Positions 16,817-26,200 are shown, counted from the first letter of the stretch. The stretch is DNA of 64,000 nucleotides from Desertivirga xinjiangensis (GCF_024436435.1 NZ_JAFMZP010000002.1:620001-684000); one strand, 5' to 3'. The notes: generated from the letters alone by a model not told the origin. Numbers and translations are program-made.

Positions 16817-17968
16817 TTATTCTGCCAGCCTGATGCCGGTGTATTGCCATTTAAGGTGTGGATGAAAAAAATTACGATAGGTTTTGCGGCTGTGACCGGG
16901 GGGGGTAGCTTCGGATGCACCTCTCAGTACCATCTGATTCACCATAAATTTTCCGTTATATTCCCCGATAGCTCCGGGCGCCTTTTTGTAGCCAGGGTAT
17001 GCCATATAAGCACTCCCAGTCCATTCCCAACGCTTGCCCCATTCAAAATGTTCAGCGGCAACTTCCCATTCAAATTCTGTAGGCAACCGTTTTTCTCGCC
17101 ATTCTGCAAAAGCATGGGCTTCATAATAATTAATATGACAAACAGGGGCATTTAAAGCAAGTGGTTCTAATCCCTGAAGTGTATAATTGAACCATTCGCC
17201 GTCAATGTTATGCCAGTACAGAGGGGCAGTAGCCTTTGATGTCTTTACCCATTCCCATCCTTCCATATGCCAATATTTGAAATCCTGGTATCCTCCAGCA
17301 TTTATAAAGTCTATGTACTCGGTATTTAGCACCAGTGAACTGCTTATTCGAAAATCGTGGAGATAGACCTTATGACGGTTCAGCTCATTGTCGAAACAAA
17401 ATGAGTCTCCCTGAAAACCAACCTCGTATGTGCCTTCGGGTATTTCTATCCAGCCAGGGGCAGGAGGTGTTGTTTCGTCAAGGCTGTGAAGCTGTGTTAA
17501 GTATGGTGGGAAAAGTGGATTGTGACCCAGTATATATTTGATATCCGTGACCAGCAGTTCCTGATGCTGCTGTTCATGATTAAAGCCCAGTAACAACAAG
17601 TCTTTAAGACTCATAGCATGTTCTTCATCCGCCAGTAAGCGTTCCATCGCTTCGTCGACATGTTGCCTGTAGAGATAAATCTCGTCTACCGATGGCCTGC
17701 TTAGATTTCCCCGGTCCGTACGAATAACCCTGGCGCCTACATTTTCATAGTAGCTGTTAAACACATAATTAAAGTCAGGGCTAAATTCCCTGTAGCCTTT
17801 CAAATAAGGCTTTAATAAGAAGGTTTCAAAAAACCATGTGCTGTGCCCAAGGTGCCACTTCGGCGGACTTACATCTACCACGGGTTGCACCACATAATCT
17901 TCAGATTTAAGCGGGGCACAAATATCTTCGGTATGTTTCCTGACAGCTTTATAGGTATTTAAAAACAT
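16817..17968 (-). CDS. egtB: Ergothioneine biosynthesis sulfoxide synthase
   Basis: This 383-residue protein has an N-terminal DinB-type helical domain with the iron-binding histidines (GHSTWFFE with His42, and HEQQHQE with His131 and His135). The C-terminal domain is FGE-sulfatase-like (PEGTYEVGF, RLPTEFEWEVAAEHFEWG, WEWTGSAYMAYPGY, MVLRGASEATPPGHSRKTYRNFFHP). EgtB uses non-haem iron and oxygen to join hercynine with a thiol (cysteine or gamma-glutamylcysteine). It is translated just before egtD (seven bases apart). The usual LRGGS is LRGAS here, a small change. Confidence 0.93.
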   Translation of the reverse strand: MFLNTYKAVRKHTEDICAPLKSEDYVVQPVVDVSPPKWHLGHSTWFFETFLLKPYLKGYREFSPDFNYVFNSYYENVGARVIRTDRGNLSRPSVDEIYLYRQHVDEAMERLLADEEHAMSLKDLLLLGFNHEQQHQELLVTDIKYILGHNPLFPPYLTQLHSLDETTPPAPGWIEIPEGTYEVGFQGDSFCFDNELNRHKVYLHDFRISSSLVLNTEYIDFINAGGYQDFKYWHMEGWEWVKTSKATAPLYWHNIDGEWFNYTLQGLEPLALNAPVCHINYYEAHAFAEWREKRLPTEFEWEVAAEHFEWGKRWEWTGSAYMAYPGYKKAPGAIGEYNGKFMVNQMVLRGASEATPPGHSRKTYRNFFHPHLKWQYTGIRLAE

Positions 17969-18024
17969 AGATGTCTAAATCCTATTAAAGCACAAACATC
18001 CTGAATTGTTTGAATGAATGCATT

Positions 18025-18051
18025 GCTGGCGCACACGTGCCCGCGCGTGCC
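18025..18051. repeat. Palindromic repeat family A, degenerate single arm
   Basis: GCTGGCGCACACGTGCCCGC aligns with the family A arm GCTGGCGCACGCGTGCCGCG with a few changes. It lies between the end of the MATE gene and the start of egtB. Only one arm is seen. Confidence 0.5.
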
Positions 18052-18072
18052 ATATCTTCGCCCTTCAATTCC

Positions 18073-19524
18073 TCACTGCAAAATCCTTTTCAAAAAATGA
18101 TTATACCTAAAATACAACAGCACCGCAGAAACTAGCAGTCCGCCCGTCAGCCCGGTCCATATTCCGTTGGCTCCATATCCCAAAACAATACCCAGATACC
18201 AGGCAACCGGAATTCCAAAGATCCAGTAAGCCATAAATGTAATAATGGTAGGAACATTAACATCGCCCATTCCCCTGAGAATACCGAGTCCGACAACCTG
18301 CGCGCCGTCGAACAACTGGAATAGGCCGGCAATGATTAAAAGCTGCGAAGCTATTTGAATAACAGTGATATCCGAGGTATATATCCAGGGCAGGTATTTA
18401 CTGAAGATAAAAAATATACATGCTGCTACCAGCATGAACACCACTACGATATGATAGTTGGAGTTTGCTGAAAGCTGTAATTCTTTAAAATCTTTACGGC
18501 CAAAATTATTGCCTGTCTTTATGGTAGCTGCCGCCGAGATACCGCTGGCCATCATATAAGTCATCGAAGCCAGATTAATAGCAACCTGATGTGCCGCCTG
18601 CTGAGCAACGCCGATAGTGCCCATCATAACAGCAGCTCCGCTGAAAGCGCTTACTTCAAAAGTATATTGCAACGCCACCGGCGCCCCTATTTTCAAGATC
18701 TTTCTACTACGGATATAGCTGATGCGTCTTAAAACAAAGTTTTTAAGATACTCTTTGAAATTCTTCGAGCGAAAAAGATAAATCCCCATTACTATTGACA
18801 TCAGGCTTCTGTCTATCAAGGTGCTTAAACCGACTCCCCGTACGCCCATGGGTTCTAAACCGAAAAGGCCCTTTACAAAGGTTATCCCTAAAATCACATT
18901 TAACACATTGCCCGCTATGGAAATAACCATGGCCTGCCTTGTAAAGCCCAAGCCTTCAGCAAATTGCTTAAAGGTCATAAATATCATTAAAGGAATGATG
19001 GAAGCGCCGAGTAACGCAAGATATGGCTTTGCCTGCTTAACCACATCTGGAGACTGTTTAAGATCATCAATTACAAGCAGAAGTCCGAAATAGATTAGAA
19101 TAAACAGCAATATCCCGGTAATGGTATTGATTATTAAACTGTTGGATAAGAGCTTTCCACATTCCCGGAAGTTTCGCCGACCGTTTTCCTGTGCGATAAG
19201 CGGGGTAAGGCCATAAGAGATCCCTATGCCAATAACCATCACGATGGTGAAGATACTGTTCACCAGGGAAACGGCTGCCAGCGGAATTGTGCCAGCAAAA
19301 TGTCCGACAATCACACTGTCGGCCATATGTACAAGTGTATGTCCCAACTGAGATATGACCACCGGAATGGCTAAACTAAGATTGGTGATGTAATGAGGTT
19401 TGTATCTAAGGAAAAATGTTTTCAAAGCAAGATCAAAAGTGAATGCTGCCAAAGATAAGTCCCGCTTGGCCTTAATATGAAAATTGTGGATAAGGTTTTT
19501 TGAATTTTCGATAGTTAGCCTCAT
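18073..19524 (-). CDS. MATE-family multidrug/Na+ efflux transporter
   Basis: The protein of about 483 residues has 12 predicted membrane segments and MATE signatures: SLAIPVVISQLGHTLVHMADSVIVGHFAGT at the N-terminal lobe and a repeated half beginning RKILKIGAPVALQYTFEVSAFSGAAVMMG. It exports cationic or aromatic compounds with an ion gradient. I chose the ATG at 19522-19524; another ATG at 19536 is nearly as good, and the frame stays open to 19656 inside tex. Its start lies only about 28 bases from the divergent tex start, so the promoters overlap. It is on the same strand as egtBD, about 105 bases upstream. Confidence 0.9.
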   Translation of the reverse strand: MRLTIENSKNLIHNFHIKAKRDLSLAAFTFDLALKTFFLRYKPHYITNLSLAIPVVISQLGHTLVHMADSVIVGHFAGTIPLAAVSLVNSIFTIVMVIGIGISYGLTPLIAQENGRRNFRECGKLLSNSLIINTITGILLFILIYFGLLLVIDDLKQSPDVVKQAKPYLALLGASIIPLMIFMTFKQFAEGLGFTRQAMVISIAGNVLNVILGITFVKGLFGLEPMGVRGVGLSTLIDRSLMSIVMGIYLFRSKNFKEYLKNFVLRRISYIRSRKILKIGAPVALQYTFEVSAFSGAAVMMGTIGVAQQAAHQVAINLASMTYMMASGISAAATIKTGNNFGRKDFKELQLSANSNYHIVVVFMLVAACIFFIFSKYLPWIYTSDITVIQIASQLLIIAGLFQLFDGAQVVGLGILRGMGDVNVPTIITFMAYWIFGIPVAWYLGIVLGYGANGIWTGLTGGLLVSAVLLYFRYNHFLKRILQ

Positions 19525-19552
19525 TTTCGCGTCCATTACAGTATAGAAGGAT

Positions 19553-21790
19553 ATGATTCCACATTTCAAAAAGATAGCAAACGAATTTTCGATATCAGAA
19601 CAGCAGGTTAGCACCACCATAGGTTTGCTGGATGAAGGCGCTACTGTGCCTTTCATTTCACGTTACCGTAAGGAATTAACAGGTAGTCTGGACGAAGTTC
19701 AGGTTGCGGGTATACGGGATAGGGTAGAGCAATTGCGGGAGCTAGACAAACGCCGGGAAGCGATCCTTAAATCGCTTACAGATTTGGGCAAGTTAAGTCC
19801 AGAACTGGAAGAACAGGTGAGAGCGGCTGAAACCATGACAGCGTTAGAAGATATTTATCTTCCTTATCGTCCGAAACGTAAGACCAGGGCTACCGCTGCA
19901 CGCGAAAAAGGGCTGCAGCCGTTGGCTGATCTGATCATGCAGCAGGATAAGTTTGATGTCAGTTTAGAGGCCTCCAAATTTATAGACGAAGAAAAGGGAG
20001 TAAACTCGGAGGAAGAAGCTTTAGCCGGTGCACGCGACATTATTGCAGAAAATATTAATGAGAATGCTGAGATCCGTGGATCGATTCGTGAACTTTTTGT
20101 TGAAAAGGGAACCTTTCAATCAAAGGTAATAGAAGGTAAAGAGGAAGCAGGCCATAAGTATAAAGATTATTTTGATTGGTCAGAACCAGTAAAGTCTGCC
20201 CCTTCACATCGGATCCTGGCATTGCGCCGTGCCGAAAAAGAGTTGGTTTTATCACTGGATATCTGTCCTCCGGAAGACGAGGCACTAGCTATTTTGGACC
20301 GTTTATGCGTTAAGGGCAACAGTGCTGCGTCGGATCAGGTACGGCTTGCCATTGCAGATAGCTACAAACGACTCATAAAACCTTCTATGGAAACAGAAGT
20401 TCGCCTGCTTACCAAAAGGAAAGCCGACGAAGAAGCGATAAGAGTATTTGCTGAAAATGCCCGCCAGCTTTTACTGGCAGCACCTCTGGGCCAGAAGAGG
20501 GTTTTGGCAATAGATCCGGGATTCCGGACCGGTTGTAAAGTGGTCTATCTGGATGAACAGGGGCAGCTGATTGAAAACACTACTATTTATCCTCATACAG
20601 GAGCCGGTGGACTTGCGGAGGCCGGTAAAACCATACAACATCTGGCTGAAAAATACCAGATTGAAGCAATTGCTATTGGTAATGGTACAGCCGGCAGGGA
20701 AACCGAAACCTTTGTTCAAAAGCTAAATTTACCCGGTGTTACCGTTGTGATGGTCAATGAAAGCGGCGCATCTATTTATTCAGCATCAGAAGTGGCGAGA
20801 GAAGAGTTCCCGGATAAAGACATTACAGTAAGAGGGGCGGTGTCAATCGGAAGGCGTTTGATGGATCCTTTGGCCGAGCTGGTAAAGATAGATCCGAAGT
20901 CAATCGGCGTAGGTCAGTACCAGCATGATGTGGATCAGAACAAGTTACAAACATCCTTAGACGATACGGTGATAAGTTGCGTGAACGCTGTAGGCGTAGA
21001 GTTGAACACGGCATCGAAACAGATTCTTTCTTATATATCAGGTCTGGGACCCCAACTGGCGCAAAACATTGTGGATTACCGCAATAAAAACGGTGCATTC
21101 AAAAGGAGAGAGGAGCTGAAGAAGGTGGCTCGTTTAGGCGAGAAGGCTTTTGAGCAGGCTGCGGGATTCCTCCGCATTCGTAATGCGCAGCATCCTCTTG
21201 ATGCCAGCGCAGTACACCCCGAACGTTATGCACTGGTAGAACAGATGGCTAAAGATTTGAATTGCAGCGTGCCTGATCTTATTAAGGATGAAGCACTCCG
21301 GAAGAAGATCAATTTGCAGAAATATGTGACGGAAACGGTGGGACTGCCAACTTTAACGGATATACTCAGTGAGTTGGCAAGGCCGGGCAGAGATCCGAGA
21401 GAGCAATTCGAAACATTCAGCTTTACGGAAGGCGTCAATGCCATCGAAGATTTGAAGACGGGAATGAAGCTACCTGGAATCGTTACTAACATTACGGCCT
21501 TCGGAGCGTTTGTAGATATCGGTGTACACCAGGACGGACTAGTTCATTTGAGCCAGTTGTCAAACCGTTTCGTGAAGGATCCCAATGAAGTAGTTAAAGT
21601 TCATCAGAAGGTTGAAGTGATCGTTACAGAGGTAGATATTGCACGGAAAAGGATCGCTCTGTCTATGAAAACAGAGGAAAGAACCGCGGTGCAGCGAACT
21701 GGTGGAAGATCCCTGGAGAAGAAAGGAAAACCATCAAAGGAATCGGATATGGCGTCTAAACTTGCTGCCTTGCGAAATAAATTTTCGTAA
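19553..21790 (+). CDS. tex: Tex-family RNA-binding transcription accessory protein
   Basis: This 745-residue protein has the complete Tex architecture. The N-terminal helical region has ATVPFISRYRKELTGSLDEVQV. The YqgF-like RNase H fold has RVLAIDPGFRTGCKVVYLD. The tandem helix-hairpin-helix region has SKQILSYISGLGPQLAQNIVDYRNKNGAFKRREELKKVARLGEKAFEQAAGFLRI. A C-terminal S1 domain has GMKLPGIVTNITAFGAFVDIGVHQDGLVHLSQL. Tex binds nucleic acids and acts with the transcription machinery. The length is typical. It diverges from the MATE gene. Confidence 0.96.
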   Translation: MIPHFKKIANEFSISEQQVSTTIGLLDEGATVPFISRYRKELTGSLDEVQVAGIRDRVEQLRELDKRREAILKSLTDLGKLSPELEEQVRAAETMTALEDIYLPYRPKRKTRATAAREKGLQPLADLIMQQDKFDVSLEASKFIDEEKGVNSEEEALAGARDIIAENINENAEIRGSIRELFVEKGTFQSKVIEGKEEAGHKYKDYFDWSEPVKSAPSHRILALRRAEKELVLSLDICPPEDEALAILDRLCVKGNSAASDQVRLAIADSYKRLIKPSMETEVRLLTKRKADEEAIRVFAENARQLLLAAPLGQKRVLAIDPGFRTGCKVVYLDEQGQLIENTTIYPHTGAGGLAEAGKTIQHLAEKYQIEAIAIGNGTAGRETETFVQKLNLPGVTVVMVNESGASIYSASEVAREEFPDKDITVRGAVSIGRRLMDPLAELVKIDPKSIGVGQYQHDVDQNKLQTSLDDTVISCVNAVGVELNTASKQILSYISGLGPQLAQNIVDYRNKNGAFKRREELKKVARLGEKAFEQAAGFLRIRNAQHPLDASAVHPERYALVEQMAKDLNCSVPDLIKDEALRKKINLQKYVTETVGLPTLTDILSELARPGRDPREQFETFSFTEGVNAIEDLKTGMKLPGIVTNITAFGAFVDIGVHQDGLVHLSQLSNRFVKDPNEVVKVHQKVEVIVTEVDIARKRIALSMKTEERTAVQRTGGRSLEKKGKPSKESDMASKLAALRNKFS

Positions 21791-21867
21791 AGAATAAAAG
21801 ATAAGGGAATTGTTGGTATGCTTATCGAAAAGTTAGAACAATATCAACACTTGTTGGTTAAATAAAC

Positions 21868-22125
21868 ATGTTACACCATCCTGAAAATATGAATCAGAAA
21901 GGCAAAAATAGTTTTAACATCTATATTGATTTGTTTGATAAAGGCGAATTTAACGAAATGATCGTTACTCGCCGGTCGGATGAATATCAGGTGGATTTTG
22001 GCGACACTTATCTGGGAACGCTGTCTCATAAGAGCGATAACAGCTGGGAACTAATCAACGGATCAATCCCTTCCTTTATCATCCCCGATATTACACGCAA
22101 TATCACCAACAAGGAAAAAAATTAA
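21868..22125 (+). CDS. Small hypothetical protein
   Basis: The 85-residue frame (or 78 residues from the ATG at 21889, MNQKGK) has no recognised family. It has a beta-rich pattern ([52 protein letters not shown]) and no signal peptide. It follows tex by 77 bases and is followed at once by a strong intrinsic terminator, into whose downstream flank a group II intron has inserted. The terminator supports it as a real transcribed gene. Confidence 0.65.
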   Translation: MLHHPENMNQKGKNSFNIYIDLFDKGEFNEMIVTRRSDEYQVDFGDTYLGTLSHKSDNSWELINGSIPSFIIPDITRNITNKEKN

Positions 22126-22144
22126 TATTTGTCTTGCAGAAAAG

Positions 22145-22168
22145 GCCTCCCAAAGGGGGGCTTTTTTT
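22145..22168 (+). terminator. Intrinsic terminator used as intron target
   Basis: A 7-base-pair stem (GCCTCCC / GGGGGGC, one G-T pair, AAA loop) is followed by seven T. The intron begins three bases after the T-run. Confidence 0.85.
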
Positions 22169-22171
22169 GTT

Positions 22172-24103
22172 GTGCGCCCGGCATGGCGGAATATATATTT
22201 TTTTTTACTAGGAGGTGCAAGTCCTCTATGGGCCCGGTAAGGGGAACCATTAGCTGAGCGGCAAGGGTGTTCCGGGTGACTGGAAATCTGAAGGAAGCCG
22301 AAGGCAAATCGCTGGCCTGACGAACAGAAACCGTATACGAGACTGTCATGACGGATGAGGAGGCAATCATCTCTAAAGTCCCAAACTTACCCGGAAGTCA
22401 TGAAAGTATATACGGCAGGTATAAGCGTGAAAGTAAAACGTCTTACCCGGGGAGACCTGAATGAGAGGCCTGCGGAAGGGACAAGCGGTTCCCGGAAGGG
22501 GCAACCCATTTGGCAACAGATGGCTGAACATTCAGGAGTCAGCAGAAGTCATAGTAATAGCGAATGCTATGAAGGACGGAACCATTAAATAAGGACAGAG
22601 CCTTTTATGATACAGAAGCAAGAAACAGAATTAAGGGAGGAATCTCCTTTGGCCATCGGTATAGGAAAACTCCCGGAAGGAGTAATGAGTTCAGATGGTG
22701 TTGTTCCTTCTGTACCCTTATCAGAGACCTCATGTCCGGAGAGAGCAAGCCTGATGGAACGCATTACCAATAGCGAAAACATGCGTCAGGCGTACCAGCA
22801 AGTGAAAAGGAACAAAGGAGCACCGGGGATCGACGGGATGAAAGTAGAAGAGCTTCCATACTATTTGAAAGCGCATTGGGTTCAGCTTAAATCCCAGCTT
22901 GAAACAGGTCGTTACCAACCACAGTCAGTTCGCAAGGTAGAAATCCTTAAACCCGGAGGCGGTAAACGCATGCTGGGCATCCCCACGGTAGTAGACCGCT
23001 TAATCCAGCAGGCTATCCATCAGGTGCTAAGCCCTCTATGGGAACCAAATTTCTCAGAGCACAGCTACGGCTTTCGTCCTGGGCGTCGAGCATCGGATGG
23101 AGTAAACAAAGCCAGAATATATCAGGAAGAAGGTTATAGGTATGTAGTTGATATCGACCTGTCGAAGTTCTTTGATGAGGTTAACCATAGCCGTCTGATG
23201 TCCCGACTGATGGAACGCACTCCCGGAGAGCAAGCCCTCCACCGATTGGTTCACCGCTTCCTGAAAGCGGGTATAATGGAAGGTGGCCTGGTAGAAACCC
23301 GGGAGAAAGGAACACCTCAGGGCTCACCTCTGTCTCCGCTATTGTCCAATATTGTATTGGATGAATTGGATAAGGAGTTAGAACACCGAGGGCACAAGTT
23401 CGTCCGCTACGCGGACGATTGCAATATCTACGTGAAGAAGAAGCGGTCAGGAGAGCGGGTATTCGCCTCAGTTAGCCAGTTTCTGGAAAAGAAAATGCGA
23501 CTAAAGGTAAACGGTGAGAAAAGTAAAGTGGATCAGCCCCGCAACCGTAAATTCTTAGGCTTCTCGTTCTACTATCGTAAAGGAAGGGTCGGTATCCGCA
23601 TCTCCCCAGAAAGTATCAGTCGTTTTCGAAGTAAAGTAAAAGATCTGTGCCGAATGGGAAGAGGAATGAACATAGGCGACTTTGTCTTTGATCTGCTCAA
23701 CCCTTATTTACAAGGCTGGATCAACTACTATCGTATCGGCGAAACGAAAAGCACGGTAGAGAAACTGGACGAATGGATACGCCGGAGGCTTCGTCTGCTG
23801 CTGTGGCGCAGTTGGAAACGAAGGTGGACAAGACGGAACAAGTTGATGGAACGGGGTCTGCCGGAACAACGGGCAGTCGATTCAGCCTTCAACGGCCGGG
23901 GTCCATGGTGGAACTCAGGAGCCAGCCACATGAATGCAGCCTATGGTAGATCCTATTTCAAATCACTAAAACTGGTGGAGCTAAAGGCAAAGGTCTTGTT
24001 CTATCAGAAATCATTAATTAATGGAACCGCCGTATGCGGAACCGCACGTACGGTGGTGTGAGAGGACGGCGAAAGTAAAGCTAACTTTCGCCTCCTACTC
24101 GAT
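22172..24103 (+). mobile_element. Group II intron, bacterial class C (IIC) type, with maturase
   Basis: The element opens with GTGCGCCCGGCATGG, a typical 5' end of this intron class. A structured leader of about 430 bases (domains I-III) follows, then the maturase gene. It closes with domain V/VI: CCGCCGTATGCGG...CCGCACGTACGGTGG, GTGTGAGAGG, and a hairpin ending CCTCCTACTCGAT. I place the ends at 22172 and about 24103. IIC introns are known to insert just after terminator hairpins, as here. The retained 5' and 3' signals and open maturase suggest it could be functional. Confidence 0.88.
22607..24061 (+). CDS. ltrA: Group II intron reverse transcriptase/maturase
   Basis: This 484-residue protein has the RT fingers-palm: NSENMRQAYQQVKRNKGAPGIDGM, LEILKPGGGKRMLGIP-like, FSEHSYGFRPGRRASDGV, VDIDLSKFFDEVNH, GTPQGSPLSPLLSNIVLDELD. 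The catalytic FVRYADD follows, then FLGFSF. The maturase X domain follows (YLQGWINYYR, WIRRRLRLLLWRSWKRRWTRRNKLMERG). No HNH endonuclease domain is seen, as usual for class C. The reading frame runs on into the ribozyme domain V, where it ends. It assists intron splicing and reverse splicing into DNA. Confidence 0.95.
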   Translation: MIQKQETELREESPLAIGIGKLPEGVMSSDGVVPSVPLSETSCPERASLMERITNSENMRQAYQQVKRNKGAPGIDGMKVEELPYYLKAHWVQLKSQLETGRYQPQSVRKVEILKPGGGKRMLGIPTVVDRLIQQAIHQVLSPLWEPNFSEHSYGFRPGRRASDGVNKARIYQEEGYRYVVDIDLSKFFDEVNHSRLMSRLMERTPGEQALHRLVHRFLKAGIMEGGLVETREKGTPQGSPLSPLLSNIVLDELDKELEHRGHKFVRYADDCNIYVKKKRSGERVFASVSQFLEKKMRLKVNGEKSKVDQPRNRKFLGFSFYYRKGRVGIRISPESISRFRSKVKDLCRMGRGMNIGDFVFDLLNPYLQGWINYYRIGETKSTVEKLDEWIRRRLRLLLWRSWKRRWTRRNKLMERGLPEQRAVDSAFNGRGPWWNSGASHMNAAYGRSYFKSLKLVELKAKVLFYQKSLINGTAVCGTARTVV

Positions 24104-24241
24104 GCTTGCGGGTTAGTCGAAATTACTGGTTTTAGCCTTACATGTAGACTCACCGTTGCCTCACTGTTGACATACTGTGGCTTTACAGATATTTCATTAT
24201 ATGGTGGCCGGGATTTGGGGATTGTGCGATAAAGAACAGCA

Positions 24242-24272
24242 AAGGGGCTGAAATTGAATATTCCAGCCCCTT
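24242..24272 (-). terminator. Hairpin after the cytochrome c gene
   Basis: Nine-base arms (24242-24250 and 24264-24272) around a 13-base loop lie 30 bases after the stop of the minus-strand cytochrome gene. Only a weak T-run follows, so a moderate call. The 24104-24301 gap holds nothing else recognisable. Confidence 0.5.
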
Positions 24273-24301
24273 AAGTGGTGTTTTATAACGAATCGCTAAT
24301 G

Positions 24302-25285
24302 TTAATTGCTAGCGATCGAGGGTGAGAACTTCGTAACCTGGTTCCTTATTGGCTTAACCGTTTTTAGATAAGTAAAAATAGCCTCCAGGTCGCTGGTTTC
24401 CATATTGCCATACATCGTCCAGGGCATTACGGTCTGAAAATCCCCTTCACTAACAGACTTCATTGCGTGAGGATTTTGGTACGACTTGAACCGGCTTATA
24501 AATTGTTCTTTGGACCAACGGCCAATTCCTGTTTCCAGATCCTGTGTGATGTTGGCAGAGCTAACTGTGCCTCCCGGTAGTCTAAAATCATAGCCTCCCG
24601 CGAAATCCATTCCTTCGATAGGAGTGCCTTTTTCCTGTTTGGTATGGCAATCTCTGCAAGATGCAGAATTCACAAGATAAGCACCATAAGCGAGTTGATC
24701 TTCCTTAGCAGGAATTTTTTGTGGCTGTGCTTTAACCGGCATCGTATTGACAAGGAAATTTACGGGGAAATCAAGAGAACGTTCCGGAGAGCCTGTTTCC
24801 TTGGGTGGTAGTGTTCTAAGGTAGGCAATAATTGAATAAATATCTTCGGTATCCATCTTACTATAAGCCTTGTACGGCATGATCGGGAAAATTGCAGATC
24901 CGTCTTTTTTAACGCCAGAAGTGATTGCCCGGTAAATTTCGCCGTCTGTCCACTTACCGAGGTTATAAGGGGTAATATTTGGCACATAAACCTCTCCAGG
25001 GAACCCGATGTTATGGTCAAACTTCTCGCCCCCGGTACCTACACCATTGGTATCAAGCGGGCCGGAAAATTTATTCCAGTGCCTTGTTGAGTGGCAATCT
25101 ACACATACTGTAACATGATTTGCCAGGTATTTGCCTCTCTCAATCCGTGCTGGGGTGAGCTCTACCTGTATATTGGGAGGATCCCCCACATCAGGAAGTG
25201 CAACTTTTACATAACTGAGAGCGCCGCCAACTAGAATTACGACTGCTATGAAAACATAGACAATAATCTTTCCGACTTTTTTCAT
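24302..25285 (-). CDS. Dihaem c-type cytochrome, membrane anchored
   Basis: The 327-residue protein has an N-terminal membrane anchor (IIVYVFIAVVILVGGALSY) followed by two cytochrome c domains. Each has a CxxCH haem site: CVDCH at 61-65 and CRDCH around residue 210. Later methionines in similar GMDF or MPWTMYG segments could be the sixth ligands. The first domain resembles the cytochrome subunits of periplasmic dehydrogenases (PITPYNLGKWTDGEIYRAI). It likely carries electrons on the periplasmic side. No dehydrogenase gene is adjacent, so its donor is unknown. Confidence 0.88.
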   Translation of the reverse strand: MKKVGKIIVYVFIAVVILVGGALSYVKVALPDVGDPPNIQVELTPARIERGKYLANHVTVCVDCHSTRHWNKFSGPLDTNGVGTGGEKFDHNIGFPGEVYVPNITPYNLGKWTDGEIYRAITSGVKKDGSAIFPIMPYKAYSKMDTEDIYSIIAYLRTLPPKETGSPERSLDFPVNFLVNTMPVKAQPQKIPAKEDQLAYGAYLVNSASCRDCHTKQEKGTPIEGMDFAGGYDFRLPGGTVSSANITQDLETGIGRWSKEQFISRFKSYQNPHAMKSVSEGDFQTVMPWTMYGNMETSDLEAIFTYLKTVKPIRNQVTKFSPSIASN

Positions 25286-25434
25286 TGAGAAATTTCATTA
25301 ATTGTGATTAATCCTTCTACCATCGCTAGGTGAAATTTAGTTTCAAAATAGTAATTTATTATGACGTAGCTGTATCCAGTTTCGTTACAGTTAATTAATA
25401 TTTTTTTTACGTTATTCGAGAAGGAGCGAAATCT

Positions 25435-26049
25435 TTACACGGTAAAAAGGTATTTTGTCTTTAGGCTCTCTATTTTTTGGAGTTTGGGAAGCACTAAATT
25501 AAGCTTTGATTTGGGGATTTCAAGTTGCAGCACACACTCACTCTCAAACCACTGTTTCAAAATATTGAGGTTTGAGTCTTTTATTATGCGCATCACTTCG
25601 TTCATCTGCACATAATTGTATTCAATAGAGTAAATGTCGTTAACCGTCAGTTGGATGACATTTGCGGATTTAATTGCATCGGCACTTGCTTCTTTGTAAG
25701 CATTAATAAGGCCCGGAACTCCCAGTAAGGTGCCGCCAAAATATCTCACTACAATTATAAGAATATTGGTAAGGTCGTTTGAAAGTAAGGTATTCAGAAT
25801 GGGCCGGCCAGCAGTGCCTGAAGGCTCTCCATCGTCGTTCAACCTAAAAATACTTCTGTCAGAGCTAAGACGCATTGCCCAGCAATGGTGCCGCGCTTTA
25901 GGATGCTGTGCCCGCACTTGTTGTATAATTGTTTTTGCCTGCTCCTCTGTTTTTATCGGATACGCATAAGTAATGAACTTGCTTCCTTTGTCTCTAAATA
26001 TACCTTCTGAGGGCTTTTCAATTGTTTTATAGGTGTTGTCAAAAAGCAT
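25435..26049 (-). CDS. YigZ/IMPACT-family protein
   Basis: This 204-residue protein has the UPF0029 core: RDKGSKFITYAYPIKTEEQAKTIIQQVRAQHPKARHHCWAMRL, then NDDGEPSGTAGRPIL and VVRYFGGTLLGVPGLINAYKEAS, the best-known signature of the family. The C-terminal half is a DUF1949 ferredoxin-like domain. In bacteria the role is unclear; eukaryotic IMPACT affects translation control. It is a stand-alone cytosolic protein with about 150 bases to the cytochrome gene downstream. Confidence 0.93.
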   Translation of the reverse strand: MLFDNTYKTIEKPSEGIFRDKGSKFITYAYPIKTEEQAKTIIQQVRAQHPKARHHCWAMRLSSDRSIFRLNDDGEPSGTAGRPILNTLLSNDLTNILIIVVRYFGGTLLGVPGLINAYKEASADAIKSANVIQLTVNDIYSIEYNYVQMNEVMRIIKDSNLNILKQWFESECVLQLEIPKSKLNLVLPKLQKIESLKTKYLFTV

Positions 26050-26130
26050 GAGGCAATGATAGCAATTTTGCTATAAAAAAATCTGCATGTGCAGAATTCA
26101 CAATTGTTTGGGGCGATTGAAAATCATTTC

Positions 26131-26200
26131 AAAAAAAAAGGGAGGACTTTTGGTCTCTCCCTTCTTAATCAAACTTAACCTATCAAACCTAAAATGAAAT
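26131..26200 (-). ncRNA. Candidate small RNA 3' end: orphan terminator plus conserved motif
   Basis: A hairpin (26138-26163, GGGAGGAC/GTCTCTCCC) is preceded on the plus strand by A9, so read on the minus strand it is a classic terminator. Next to it is CAAACTTAACCTATCAAACC, then CTAAAATGAAA. No minus-strand gene ends here, so a small RNA transcribed leftward is a possible source; a TAGTTTTG -7 box lies at 26315-26322. A related arrangement occurs at 61471-61520. The 26050-26423 gap holds nothing else. Confidence 0.35.

Noticed and set aside
16810-16920. N-terminal extension of egtD back into egtB
   Set aside because: The extra residues do not resemble EgtD and the ATG at 16809 fits the family start and operon spacing.
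16709-17155. 148-codon plus-strand frame across egtD and egtB
   Set aside because: Both opposite-strand genes are certain from catalytic motifs; this is a shadow frame.
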